Positions 34,018 to 45,756 of a stretch of 64,000 nucleotides of DNA are shown here, piece by piece (within the stretch, counting starts at the first letter, position 1; each line of letters begins with the position of its first letter). The DNA lies in assembly GCA_020631735.1 (NCBI GenBank), contig CM036154.1, positions 983,759-1,047,758 on the forward strand, written 5' to 3'. The notes under the pieces were generated by a model, which worked only from the letters and a program-made list of their open reading frames with translations, had not been told where the DNA came from and did no database searches. The DNA is from Saccharum officinarum (taxonomy: Eukaryota > Streptophyta > Magnoliopsida > Poales > Poaceae). A program made the position numbers and the translations under genes.

Positions 34018-35091
34018 GGAAAAAATCTACTTTTTCTCCCTCAACTTTCACGAAAGTCCGATTTTCCTCCCTCAACTCTAAAACCGGGCAAATCACCTCC
34101 CTCAACTTTTCAAACCGTGCATTTTACCTCCTTAGAGCGGTTTCGAATGCGGTTTTGCTACAGTAAACGGTGTTTTGTTACAGTGAGGCGGTTTTGTCTT
34201 TTTCTTTTTTTTATTTATTTCGGTTGAATCTTTGAAAAATCATAGTAAATTACAGAAAAATCATAAAATAGAAAATCTAATTTTGTTAGACTCCACATGA
34301 GTAGATCTACACAGTGAATATATAATATGGTATGCTTTAGTACAAAGTTTTTGCTACCAAGGTTTTGTCTTTTTCTTTTTTATTTATTTGGCTGAATCTT
34401 TGAAAAATCATAGTAAATCATAGAAAAATCATAAAATAGAAAGTCTAATTTTTTTGGACTCCACATGAGTAGATCTACACAGTGAACATATAATACGGTA
34501 TGCTTTAGTCCAACAAAATAATTATAGAAGCTGCAGCTATGAATTATTTCAATTAATTACAGAAAAGCATAGATCTAAAGTTATAATAAAAATTTTATAC
34601 TAAAGCATACCATATTATATATTCACTGTGTATATATGCTCACGTGAAATCCAACAAAATTAGATTTTCTATTTTATGATTTTTCTGTAATTTACTATGA
34701 TTTTTTAAAGATTTAGCCGAAATAAATAAAAAAGAAAAAGACAAAACCTTCATAGCAAAAAATTTGTACTAAAGCATACCATATTATATATTCACTGTGT
34801 AAATCTACTCATGTGGAGTGCAACAAAATTAGATTTTTTATTTTATAATTTTTCTGTGATTTACTATGAATTTCCAAAGATTCAACCGAAATAAATAAAA
34901 AAAGAAAAAGACAAAACCGCCTCACTGTAGCAAAACCACCATTTACTGTAGCAAATCCGCCTTCGAAACCGCTCCAGGGAGGTAAAATGCACGGTTTGAA
35001 AAGTTGAGGGAGGTGATTTGCCCGGTTTTAGAGTTGAGGGAGGAAAAACGGACTTTTGTGAAAGTTGGGGGAGGAAAAATAGACTTTTTCC
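34018..35091. mobile_element. Mutator-type foldback element, 1,074 bp, with 9-bp target duplication
   Basis: Flanked by the identical 9-mer ATAAGATAT at 34009-34017 and 35092-35100. The termini are GGAAAAAATCT and its imperfect complement, and inverted similarity extends several hundred bases inward (CTCCCTCAACTTT, AAACCGGGCAAATCACCTCCC, GCGGTTTTGCTACAGTA on one side and their complements on the other). The AT-rich centre also contains inverted and direct copies of TGAATCTTTGAAAAATCATAG. No open frame. A 9-bp duplication is the signature of Mutator-like transposition; with long inverted repeats this is a non-autonomous MULE. Confidence 0.88.
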
Positions 35092-35100
35092 ATAAGATAT

Positions 35101-35961
35101 TGGTGCCGAGTGGGCCCAGGCGCCCGGCGACCCATCCAGCCATGGTCTTTTCTTCAGTGTATTGACTATTGAGATTTGAGTGTAAAATGATGTTTGAGTA
35201 AAGGTGAGTTATTAGCAACTGCCCTTTAAGCTTGAACTTATCATCCTGGCATGGTACAGTGTTTTCCTCTCATAACATATCATCCTCAGCCGACTTATCA
35301 ACCGCAGAAACCACTAGCCGAACAGCATAAAAATAAGGTGGGTTTGGTCTGTGTGAGCTTATTTCAGCTTCTCTTATTGGACTATATAATGGGATCCAGG
35401 GCGAAGACAATTGTAAGGCTTTGTTTATCTGAAAATGATCAACTAATGAATTACTTGAAGGAGAAATTAAGGTATAGATGTATACTGTATTCATTGATAT
35501 TGATGATCCTTTACTATCAAATATAGGAGCTTTTGCTTACCCTTAATGATGTGACAAAATTGACAGTAAAATGGGTGCCGTCTTGGTAGACAACCTTGAG
35601 ATACCAAGCATGAATGCAGTGCAAAGTGGCGAGCGTGCTCTTATGCTTTGCTGAATTCATGCTGTCCCTCAACTCCTACTTACCTGAGCTGACCACTTCA
35701 CCTGTTAGATCATTATCAGACTCAATTGAATTCAACAAAAAGCACCCCGTGAGGTAAATATTGCTCACAGGAAGGATTTCATTTTCATACATAATTATCA
35801 TGCACATCTAATTTCCTATGTATTTTCGTTGAACATAAACATACAATTATTGCAAAATTGGTCACAGGAAAGGATGGCTGAATTTGGACAAGATAATCTG
35901 AAGCAACCAGTGGCATGGGTCCAACTGAGGAGCATGCTATTTTGAAACTGAACAAACTGTG
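35101..35961. other. Intergenic; nothing recognised
   Basis: No coding pattern. Bases 35250-35340 contain CAGCCGACTTATCAACCGCA and TAGCCGAACAGC, resembling the ends of the CCCTGTTCGGC MITE group seen at 59428, but no complete element can be drawn. Confidence 0.5.
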
Positions 35962-37099
35962 TGTCGGTACCAACAGTATAGGGGTACTCACAATCAACGG
36001 TTAGTACGAACAAAACACTAACACGCAAACACCGCAAAACCAAACAAACGCAGACGATGCACCTTGACTATATTCCGACTCGCACGAGGCCGGCTCGACG
36101 GGACGCCTCGACCGCGCTCCGACTCCGACTCGTGCAAGGCACGTTCGACGGGACGCCTCGACCGCGTCGCGACTCATACGAGGCCCGTTCGATAAAGCAT
36201 CTCGACTATCGGCAAACTCCGACTCGTATGACCCCGGATCGAATCGCTCAACCTATCTTACCCACCTACTCTGAGGCAAAAGTCAGAGCATTTAATACGA
36301 CTACCTGCTACATTCTACCATCATGGCTACAGCCGTGACCGACGTGGGAACAATACCAGTGTCAGTTCTTACTTTTTACTGTCCATCCCGGGATGGGAGG
36401 TGAAAACCTATCACTATGCACACCTTACCGTGCACTGTTCTGACACTGATCACCCTCGAAGGAGGATACGACAAGGTCCGTATCCTATGATCTCGGGGAT
36501 TCGGCCTTATCCGCCCAGCATCGACCCGGCCTCGACCTAGCCTCAACCCACCACCGGTCAGCAGGGAAGAAAGGCCGACGTGGCACATGACTCAGGGTCT
36601 TTTCACCATCTCATCCCCGATGTCACCATGGTGTCCAGGGATGATCAGTTATTCCTAAGGCACGTCGCTACAGCCACCTCCATAGGGATCGACAAACTCC
36701 ACCTCAAGGCACCCCCGGCGTCCCGGCCTCCTCTTACCCTATAAAAGGGTAAGCCAGGGCTCTACAAGGGGCAACGGAAGGAGTAAGGTGTCAAGCCAGA
36801 AGCCAAGTGCTGACAGGCAAAGGCACACAACCCAGAGATCAACATCTCAAGCAACCATCCTTGTACTCTTTCATTTCCTTTGAGACTTGGACTCGGTGCC
36901 CTCTCTCACGGCTTGTAACCCCTACGCAAGCAACTCGGTGCAAGGAAATACAATACTTCTCCCTCCCCGCTGGACGTAGGGCCTTCTTTTGCCCAAACCA
37001 GGATAAATCTTCGTGTATTCTCCTTACATCACCATCTAGATTAGGGACACGCAGCACTTACTCGTTGGCTTAGGACCTCCACGGGACCGAACGCCGACA
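35962..37099 (+). repeat. 5' LTR of the Gypsy element
   Basis: TG..CA borders with TGTCGG/CCGACA short inverted ends. Bases 36068-36240 hold three imperfect copies of an approximately 50-base unit (GACTCGNACGAGGCC..CGACGGGACGCCTCGACC), a promoter-proximal repeat block inside U3. The TATA box lies about 350 bases before the LTR end. Confidence 0.8.
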
Positions 37100-37159
37100 G
37101 TTGGCGCGCCAGGTAGGGGAAGCTGCGTGCCAACATCGTTTTCCCACCATTTTTTCTAG

Positions 37160-38188
37160 ATGGCTGACCCCGAACGCCCTCTCCCGTTGGCCACGGTGAT
37201 CTAGTTTGGGAGTTTGGAGTTCATGTTGCTTGGCCACGGCTACGACATGGTCCTCCTCCCACCCAGGCACCTGACCGATGAGGACCACGAGCTCTCCTAG
37301 CCTAGGGGAGCGCTACGCCGGTACCGTCGCTCTCGTCAGGCACGAGCCGCCAGACGGTGACGAGCCCGCCGCAACCGTCGTCATCACCTCGTGGAGGACG
37401 CTGGGATTCCCCGATCCGACGCCTCTCAGCCAGACGCCAACACAGATTTCCTCGCTAAGGGTCTGTGTAGGATGAGCTTGGCTGAGGGTAAGATGCCGAC
37501 AAGGAGTTCTGTCGCTCCGCCGCCTGGTGTGACACCACCACCACCCGGTCCGACTACACCGGCACAAGGAGCGACGCCTCCATCAGCATTCCTGTTTGGG
37601 CTAGACTCGGTTGCCCGGGTGTACGCTATCGTACTACTACTTCGGCGCTCCTGACTCTGACTCTGTCGATGACACCTACGATCCGACCCGTGAGTGCTTC
37701 AACATCGACGGGGTGAGCACGTCGGATTCAGAGGATGAGGCACCCGTCGAAGGAAGGAACACGCCACCTCATGTCAAGCTCCCTGACGAGCAGACCGAGG
37801 CCCAATTCCTTGCGGATCAAGGAATGCAGCTCGAGCAAATCCGCGAGTTGCAGGACAGGCTCGACGAGGAACGAGAAAAGCTACGCCTACTTCAACAAAC
37901 CCTCGAGCATGAATGTGCGGCACACGCACATGGCGGTGGAGCTCGAGAAAGAGCTCGTGACGTCAATCGTCGCATCACCGAGGATCGGGCGATCGACCCC
38001 TCGATTTTTGGTCGAGCTAGCCAGAACGTGGTCGCCGCCTCCATGCTCCTTCGTAACATGCCCGAGCCATCGAACCCTGACGCTCGTCGAGCCCGAGATG
38101 AAATCTGAGAACTCCTCGAGACCGCTGTTATGCAGTAGGCCGAGAGCTCTGCCTCGAGGTGATGCGGGCCAGCCTCGGAGTGGTCCGC
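37160..38188 (+). pseudogene. Decayed Gypsy gag leader region
   Basis: ATG at 37160 reads MADPERPLP and is soon out of frame. A clearer piece at 37611-38108 reads FGAPDSDSVDDTYDPTRECF, an acidic stretch and a coiled-coil-like segment (LEQIRELQDRLDEEREKLRLL), then NVVAASMLLRNMPEP, which fits the N-terminal gag of grass Gypsy elements. It ends at a TGA (38106-38108) and is truncated at 38188. No zinc knuckle, protease or polymerase is present. Confidence 0.65.
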
Positions 38189-39975
38189 TGTAAGGTCTAA
38201 ATGGCTAGAGGGGGGTGAATAGCCTAATTAAAACTTCTACAAGAAATACTTGATCACAAGTTAGTACGAAAGGTGGCGAAGCAAAAGCACTAGCTCTAAC
38301 TAATTAAGCAAGCCACCTACACAAGTCTAGTACAAGGCTATCCACTAAGCACAACAACAACTATAAGCTAGAAACAAGAAGTAATACGAGAGAAGAGCTT
38401 CGAGTGATTATACCATCGTGTAGAGATGAGAAGTACCAATCAATCAATCGCACAAGAGAAATCCTCGGGAAGAGAATGACACAAGAATTTATCCCAAGGT
38501 TCACTTGCTTCCCGGTAAGCTACTCCCCGTTGTGGCGATACACCCACTTGTCGGTTCGCGAGCTAATCGACTATCAAGAGTCGAGCCCTCGGCGGGCACC
38601 GCACAACCGCACACAAGATGGGGATCCTCCAAGCCACGAGCTCCACTAGAGTATCCAATTTGCGAACTCCCGCGGGGAAGGATCAAGAACCCCTTACAAC
38701 ACTTGGTGAAGGCTCCAACAATCTCCAATTGCGAGCTCAATCACCTCCGCTGCTCTAAGCCGTCTACCGTGTCGGGAAACACGGAAGAGTAACAAGAAAT
38801 CCGCAGCAACTCGAAGATCAAGTGCCTCTAGAATGCAACTCTCAAGTAATGCACTTGAATCTCACTCAATCTCACTCAAGATGTGCAACTATACAAAGAG
38901 ATGAGTGGAGGGGTTGTTCTCTAGCTCAGAGTATGTCTCTAGGTCTCAAAATATGCAAGAGTTCCCCTCAAACCCCGGCCAACCTCTATTTATAGCGTAC
39001 CCCTTCGAATATAGCCGTTAGGAACTTTAACCAGCCGAAGTCGTGCTGACCGGACGCGCTGGTCAAACTGACCGGACGCGCCGGTCGCGCAACGGCTAAA
39101 TTCTGAAACACCGACCGGACGCGCCTCTCGCAATGACCGGACGCGACAGTGCCCACGTCCGGTTAGAGTCCAGTAAGCTCCCTGGATGACCGGACGTGTC
39201 CGGTCGTCAGTGACCGAACACGCTGCGCGTCCGATCATCAAACTAAAAACCGCGCAGACGCTGAACACTGACCGAACGCGTCCGGTCATACCGTGACCGC
39301 GTCCGGTGCAGCGTCCGGTCACCACAGTGACCTCCGTTCGCCTCCGTTTCTTTTCCGACTTCCGACGCAATAGAAAATAGGCATTTCACTTCTCCAAAAA
39401 GCGCCGAATCCCGCCTCGCAAGCTTGGCGGGAGGGAGAGAGGAACCCAAACCCCTCTCTACCGCTTGAACTCCACCGCCTTCGCAAATGTGCTAACACCA
39501 CCAAGTGTACACCACCATGTGCATGTGTGTTAGTATTTCACAATCATTTTCCAAGGCGTTATGTTAGATCTTTACTAGATCCTAATGCATATGCTCAAGA
39601 CATTGATCTAGTGGCACTTGATTTCTGAGCTAACCGTGATTGCCCCTCTTCATAGTCGGCTATGTATCCTAAACCCGGTTAATCACTTCTCTACTCATCT
39701 TAGACCGGCAAAAGGAAAACCCCTATGATTATACCTTTGCCTTGCGCTCTTAGATCCTTCTCTTTTACTTAATCATCATGTCCTTCCTTTTATGTGCATC
39801 TCCACCATGATCATCATTTCATGTCCATGCACCATCTCTTTGTGATCTTGTGGCCACCACTCCTTGCCACATACACCTTCATCTCATGTGTTGCTTGTGC
39901 CTAACTCAAAACACTTAACACATGGCATTAGCAACTTGGTGTCATTAATTACCAAAACCAAATTTAGGCTTTCAA
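38189..39975 (-). repeat. 3' LTR of the Sirevirus-type element
   Basis: 1,787 bp with TG..CA ends; on the plus strand it starts TGTAAGGTCTAAATGGC and ends TAGGCTTTCA. Bases 39040-39330 contain about a dozen copies of GACCGGACGCG or its complement, some forming the palindrome CCGGACGCGTCCGG-like core, in an otherwise AT-rich LTR. Confidence 0.78.
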
Positions 39976-41056
39976 TCTCCCCCTTTTTGGTAATTGATGA
40001 CAACCATCACAAAGATATGAAATGAAATCAATTTTCAATTTCGATAGTATTAGCTCCCCCTACATATGTGCTTCCATGAGTTTTGTTCAATTATACACAT
40101 ATGTATGGATTTGAAATTTGGGAGAGTTACTACTATCAAATTGATGCTAAGATATATAGAATGGACCTTTGAAGCGTGATACCAATCGGAGTTGCCTTTA
40201 TATACCATCCTTAGCATCGACGTAGCTAGACACCATTTGTGATACATCACTTGTAAAGATCACAAACACTAAAGTACCCCGTGAGATCAACATTATAAGC
40301 CAAGGTGTCTAGATACCGCTTGTAAAGCTACTCTCAACAAATCATCATTCAAGTTCTATTTCTAGCAAACACCAAACAATCATGAATATGAATTTAAGCT
40401 TTGCAATGCAACAATTCATCATGTTAATGCACATACAAATGCAACAAATAATTCATGAGCTTGCTCCCCCTACTTGTGTGCTCAATTTTAATTGATCTCT
40501 TGATTTCTCTCCCTTTGTAACTTAACTTTTTATCCATGTGACTTTTCTCTCCCCCTTATTATATCTTATTCCCTCTTTGAAATATCTTTGTGACTTTTCT
40601 CTCCCCCTTTGTCAACAATCACCAAAAAGGTGCCAATTTTAGTGAGAGTTAAGTCAATCAATATGAGGGAGTCCAAATTATGGTTCAATCTAGATCACTT
40701 GCCTAGAATATGTAATTCGGTTTGATCCAAGCACAAGCTTCTTCACACCTCATAAAGTATAAGGTTATCTTGAGCATGTTGAGTTACACATCATGAGCTC
40801 ATTTTTTAGATTCAACACTAGGTTTACAAGCCCATAAACATGTCATATGCTACCACTAGATCAATCAAACATAGAAGCAATAGTGGTACCATATATACAT
40901 CAAAATCATTTGATTTTCATGAATGAGCTTATTTGTCATGCAAATATGTCTATATGTTTTAACCATGTCCTTAGCAAAGTATGAATGATATGCCAAACAA
41001 CTTTACCTTGCATTGACGGAGGAGAGGCATGTCATATAAGAATGTGGGGGGTGCAC

Positions 41057-43905
41057 TCATTTCAAGTTGGAGAAGTCAAGTATGTTCAATTCATTCTTCA
41101 ACTTGTAAAATCTTTTCTCATCAAGTGGCTTTGTGAATATGTCGGCTAATTGATCTTCGGTGCCAATGCTTTCAATGCTAATATCACCCTTTTGTTGATG
41201 GTCTCTTATGAAGTGGTGCCTTATGTCAATGTGCTTGGTTCTTGAATGTTGAACCGGATTTTGTGTCATCTTGATAGCACTTTTATTGTCACAAAACAAT
41301 GGTACATTCTTGAACTTGATTCTAAAATCATTCAAGGTGGCCTTCATCTAAAGCAATTGTGCGCAACAACTACTGGGACTAATGTATTCGGCCTCGGCGG
41401 TAGATAGTGCAATACTATTTTGTTTCTTTGATGACCATGAAACAAGAGACCTTCCAAGCAATTGACAAGTGCCACTTGTGCTCATTCTATCAATCTTGCA
41501 ACCACCATAGTCGGAATCCGAATATCCAATCAACTCAAAGTTAGACCCCTTTGGAAACCATAATCCAATATCATGAGTGCCCTTAAGATATCTTAATATC
41601 CTCTTGGTTGCTTTCAAGTGACTTTCTCTAGGTGAAGCTTGATATCTTGCACACTTGCATACACTAAACATCACATCCGGCCTAGAAGCGGTGACATAGA
41701 GCAAACTTCCAATCATAGACCGGTATTGCTTTTGATCTACCATGTTTCCACTATCATCAATACCCAATTGATCATTAGTGTCCATTGGTGTGCTCATTGG
41801 CTTAGCATCTTGCAATCCAAACTTCTTGATCATGTCCTTGATGTACTTGCCTTGACTTACAAAAGTGCCATTCTTCATTTGCTTGATTTGAAGTCCAAGG
41901 AAGTAACTAAGCTCTCCAATCATAGACATCTCAAACTCATTAGCCATTATATTTCCAAACTCTTCACAAAAGTCTTAGTTAGTTGATCCAAAGATAATGT
42001 CATCCACATAGATTTGCAACACAAACAAGTCATTTCTAAGCTTCTTGGTGAAGAGAGTGGTGTTAACCTTTCCCATTTTGAACCCTTTAGAGAGGAGAAA
42101 GTCCCTCAATCTCTCATACCATGCTCTAGGTGCTTGCTTCAAACCATACAATGCCTTCTTTAGCTTGTAAACATGGTCGGGCTTCTTGTCATCTTCAAAA
42201 CCGGGAGGTTGCTCAACATAAACTTCTTCATTGATGTAGCCATTGAGAAATGCACTCTTGACATCCATTTGATAGAGCTTGATATTGTGTGAACAAGCAT
42301 ATGCTAATAAGATTCTAATTGCTTCCAATCTTGCAACCGGTGCATATGTCTCTCCAAAGTCAAGACCCTCAACTTGAGTGTATCCTTGTGCTACTAATCT
42401 TGCTTTGTTCCTTACAACCATGCCATCTTGATCTTGCTTGTTTCTAAAGACCCACTTAGTACCAATCACATTGTAGTTCTTTGGCCTCTCAACAAGTTTC
42501 CAAACTTGATTTCTAGCAAAGTTGTTTAGTTCTTCATGCATGGCATTCACCCAATTGGAATCCTTCAATGCATCTTCTATCTTCTTTGGTTCTTCTAATG
42601 AGACAAATGAGTAATGCTAACAAAAGGATGCTGATCTTGATCTAGTTTGAACACCACTTTGAATTCCACCAATGATTTGGTCCAACGGATGATCTCTTGC
42701 AATGCTAGTAGGTTAGAGTATGGGGAGTTGATTGCTTTCCACTTGTTTGACCTTGAACTTGAGCTTTCATCATGAGAACCCACTAGATCTTGCTTGATTT
42801 GTATCAATTTGCACATTTTGGTTGATCACATAAATATCGTCATCAATCATCAACTTGCCTCGGCCTTATATCACCAATGTCCATGTTCTTCATTGTATTT
42901 GACAATTGATCTCTCCTCCACATCATCCAAGATTTGAGCTTCATTTTGAGATCCTTGGGTTTCATCAAACTCAACATCATGAACTTCTTCCAAGGTGCCC
43001 ATTGTGAGATTCCAAACTCTATATGCTTGCTTGTGGCTAGAATAACCAAGTAAGAACCCTTCATCATATTTCTTTTCAAACTTGCTCAATCTAGTGCCTT
43101 TCTGAGAATATAGCATTTTACAACCAAACACTCTAAAGTATGCAATGTTGGGCTTTCTTCCATTCAATAGCTCATATGAGTTCTTCCCAAGCTTCCCATG
43201 GCAATAGCAGACGGTTGCCTACAATAGCAAGCCGTGTTGATAGCTTCACTCCAAAAATGAATGACTCACATTGTATTCACTAAGCATTGATCTAGCCATA
43301 TCAATCAAGTTCTATTTTTCCTTTTAACCTACACCGTTGGATTGAGGAGTGTATGTTGGTAAGAATTGATGTCCAATACCAAGATCATCACACAAATCTT
43401 CATTCTTGTGTTCTTGAACTCCACTACCATTGTCACTTCTAATCTTCTTGATGGTAGTCTCAAACTCATTTTGCACCCTCTTAACAAAAAGACTTGAATA
43501 GATCATAAACATCACTCTTGTCATAGAGAAAGAACACCCAAGTGTATCTAGTGTAGTCATCCACATCATAAAACCATACTTGTTGCCACCAATACTAGTG
43601 TATGTTATTGGCCCAAACAAGTCCATGTGCAATAGCTCAAATGCTTTTGATGTGCTCATTTTCACTTTTTACTAGGATGTGAATTTCCAACTTGTTTGCT
43701 GGCTTGACAAGCACTACAAGGTTTATCCTTCTCAAAAGTGACATCCTTCAAGCCTCTAACTAAGTCATGCCTCAAAAGTTTGGTCAATGTTTCATTCCAC
43801 ATGACCAAGCCTTCTATGCCATAACCATCCCATACTAGATTTACTAAGAAAGCATGATGTCAATTGTGTCTCACTATCATTGAAGTCAACCAAGTATAAA
43901 GCTTC
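41057..43905 (-). pseudogene. Sirevirus-type pol remnant (integrase, RT, RNase H)
   Basis: Pieces in order on the minus strand: integrase core (LLHMDLFGPI, IRSDNGSGV, FLPTYTPQSNGV; 43665-43324), the post-integrase region (NGRKPNIAYFRVFGCKMLY), RT ([56 protein letters not shown]; 42568-41975), and RNase H (GYSDSDYGGCKIDRMSTSGT, STAEAEYIS, DQLADIFTKPLDE). In-frame stops separate them: TAA after FGSTN, and a TAG at about 41353 where a Trp is usual (QLL-W-MKATL). The integrase region has further frame breaks. Not functional. Confidence 0.85.
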
Positions 43906-44005
43906 NNNNNNNNNNNNNNNNNNNNNNNNNNNNNNNNNNNNNNNNNNNNNNNNNNNNNNNNNNNNNNNNNNNNNNNNNNNNNNNNNNNNNNNNNNNNNNN
44001 NNNNN
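43906..44005. other. Assembly gap (100 N)
   Basis: A placeholder gap, falling one base outside the last 19 coding bases of transporter exon 9 on the right and inside the pol region of the Sirevirus element on the left. Its true length must be large if both features are complete in the genome. Confidence 0.99.
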
Positions 44006-45756
44006 CAATAAATGCACCAGTGGACTGCATCATGCAATAAGGAGTATTAGCTTGAAGATGATAACAAAGCCTGAATCTAGGATAACAAAGCTGCAGAAAT
44101 ATCATGTGTTTATATCCAAATAACATACCTCCACAAGAGCAACAAAAGAAGCTGCCATCATAGCAAAAGCTTCACCAGCATCAAAGGTTGGTGCTCCCCA
44201 CTGAAATGGATAGGGTACACTTATCCTGCAAATTTAAATCAATAATCTATCAATCTAGTAGCCAAGTAGGCTCTTTGCAGAATGTTACATTCTGAATAAG
44301 TACACAAACATACAAAGCTCTGCCTCTTAGGTAGGGAAAGAACATGGAAAAAGACGCATTATATTACCATGGAGCGCCCCCAACAAGCCCAGATCGATCA
44401 GTGCGGCAGTGGAATTGGGTTTTCGGAGCAGCATTCTTATAGGCACCGCCAACCGTCAGGAAGAAGGCATAAAGCCAGATGAGGGCAATGGACATTATGA
44501 CAGCAAACCGTTCAAAGGCAGTGCTCAGCAAGGGGACCAGATGTGGTACGTACTGCAAAAGAGAGACAGAAATTGCACATTGTTCTCAAGGATCCAGCAA
44601 CCGTTTTGGTTGAAATCACACAACAGGAATTCCTGATGCATCCTACTACCTGAGAAAGTGCCACCAGCAGTAAAATCTGTGGAAGACCAATCTCTACACA
44701 TTTGGCAACCTGCAGGGTAAAATAAATTCATGTTACTATCTCACTGTTGCTAAATACATCGTGCAGGTATAATATAGGGAACATGTAGTACTACATGTAG
44801 AAAGACATACACTTGGAAACCCCAGTTCATAGAGCCCGAATCCGACGAGGGCGACCAAGGGGCAGCAGACAGCGGGCTCAGCAGCCTGCAACAGGAGTTA
44901 GCACAGACACATGGGATCAGAGGAGGTACACTGGGACCTGAACACACCAGGGGGGCGAGAGCAGGAGACTAACCTGACGACAATGCGCCAAAGGCCACTG
45001 AAGCCCATGATGATTTGGAGGGTGGAGGCCACAATGAGCGCGCCTTGCGTCCCCCGCATGATGCGCACGAATTTCTGCAACCACAGGTGCAGCAAAGAGA
45101 TGAACCTCTGTTGGAACTGGAACCGGGCAGGACAGGAAGGCGAGGAGGCGCACCTCGTGAGGATCGGCAATGCCGTTGTAGCGGCCGGCGAGGATGATGG
45201 AGATGGTGGGCGCGACGAAGGTGTAGGAGGCCCCCATGACGGCGGGGAGGCGCGTGCCGAGGAAGCTCTGGATCAGCGTGTTGATCCCGGCCACGAACAG
45301 CAGCGTCTGCACCACCCGCGCCTTCTCCTCCTGCGCGAGCTTTCTTGTCAGGCTCCGGAGCGCCGCGCGCCGCGCACCGGCACCGGCGGCGGACACATAT
45401 AGAAGAAAGACAGTGAGAGAGAGTCGGGAAGGAACGTACATTGCCGCCGCCCATCTGGGGACGAGCGCGGTGGGGATGATGACGGTGGTGCCGAGCATGA
45501 CGAGGTAGTGCTGGAAGCCGAGGAGGACGGCCTCCGCTGCATTGCAAACAAGGGAGACGGCGTCAGTCGTGAGCCCTGGAGAGAGATCCAAGAAGCAACG
45601 CGCGCAGGCGGCGGCGGCGAGGACGGGGGGAAGGAAGGAAGAGAGGAAGGGCGTACGCCATGGGGGCGGGCTGGTGAGGCAGTAGGATACGGAGGGCAGC
45701 TGGTCCCTGACGGCGTGTGGCTGCAGCTCCTCCTGCTTCGGCGCCGGCGCCGCCAT
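44006..45756 (-). CDS. Nucleobase-ascorbate transporter (NAT), N-terminal two thirds, cut by gap
   Basis: Exons (minus): 45756-45657, 45536-45440, 45330-45154, 45074-44974, 44885-44811, 44709-44650, 44552-44368, 44225-44129 and the first 19 bases of exon 9 (44024-44006) before the N run. The protein begins MAAPAPKQEELQPHAVRDQL and SYCLTSPPPW, then family segments LGFQHYLVMLGTTVIIPTAL, FVAGINTLIQSFLGTRLPAV, GFSGLWRIVVR, VGFGLYELGFP, QFHCRTDRSGLVGGAPW and FDAGEAFAMMAASFVALVE. NAT proteins are plasma-membrane xanthine, uric acid or ascorbate carriers with 14 helices. The QNxGxxxxT signature lies in the missing part. Two single-base deletions in G/C runs (45457-45460 in exon 2, 44859-44862 in exon 5) break the frame; both look like consensus errors or early decay. 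Wording is closest to the NAT5/NAT6 group. Confidence 0.85.

Larger units (their letters stand above)
35962..38188 (+). mobile_element. Gypsy-type LTR retrotransposon, 5' LTR and gag, cut by a Copia insertion
   Basis: The LTR (35962-37099, 1,138 bp) starts TGTCGGTACC and ends GCCGACA, with a TATA box CTATAAAAGG at 36739. TTGGCGCGCCAGGTAGGGG follows, the primer-site region typical of large grass Gypsy elements. A decayed gag begins near 37160. At 38189 the element stops abruptly where the LTR of another retrotransposon begins. The rest of the element is not in the window, so it must lie beyond the gap at 43906 or be lost. Confidence 0.8.
38189..43905 (-). mobile_element. Sirevirus-type Copia retrotransposon, 3' half, nested in the Gypsy element
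   Basis: On the minus strand: integrase, reverse transcriptase and RNase H remnants (43905-41057), a 1.1-kb non-coding stretch, a polypurine tract (AAAAAGGGGGAGATTG, 39991-39976) and the 3' LTR (39975-38189). The non-coding stretch carries several further polypurine blocks (plus-strand CTCCCCCT at about 40054, 40464, 40551 and 40602), a feature described for Sireviruses. The 5' half and 5' LTR are lost at the N gap (43906). Stops and frameshifts show that it is dead. Confidence 0.82.
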
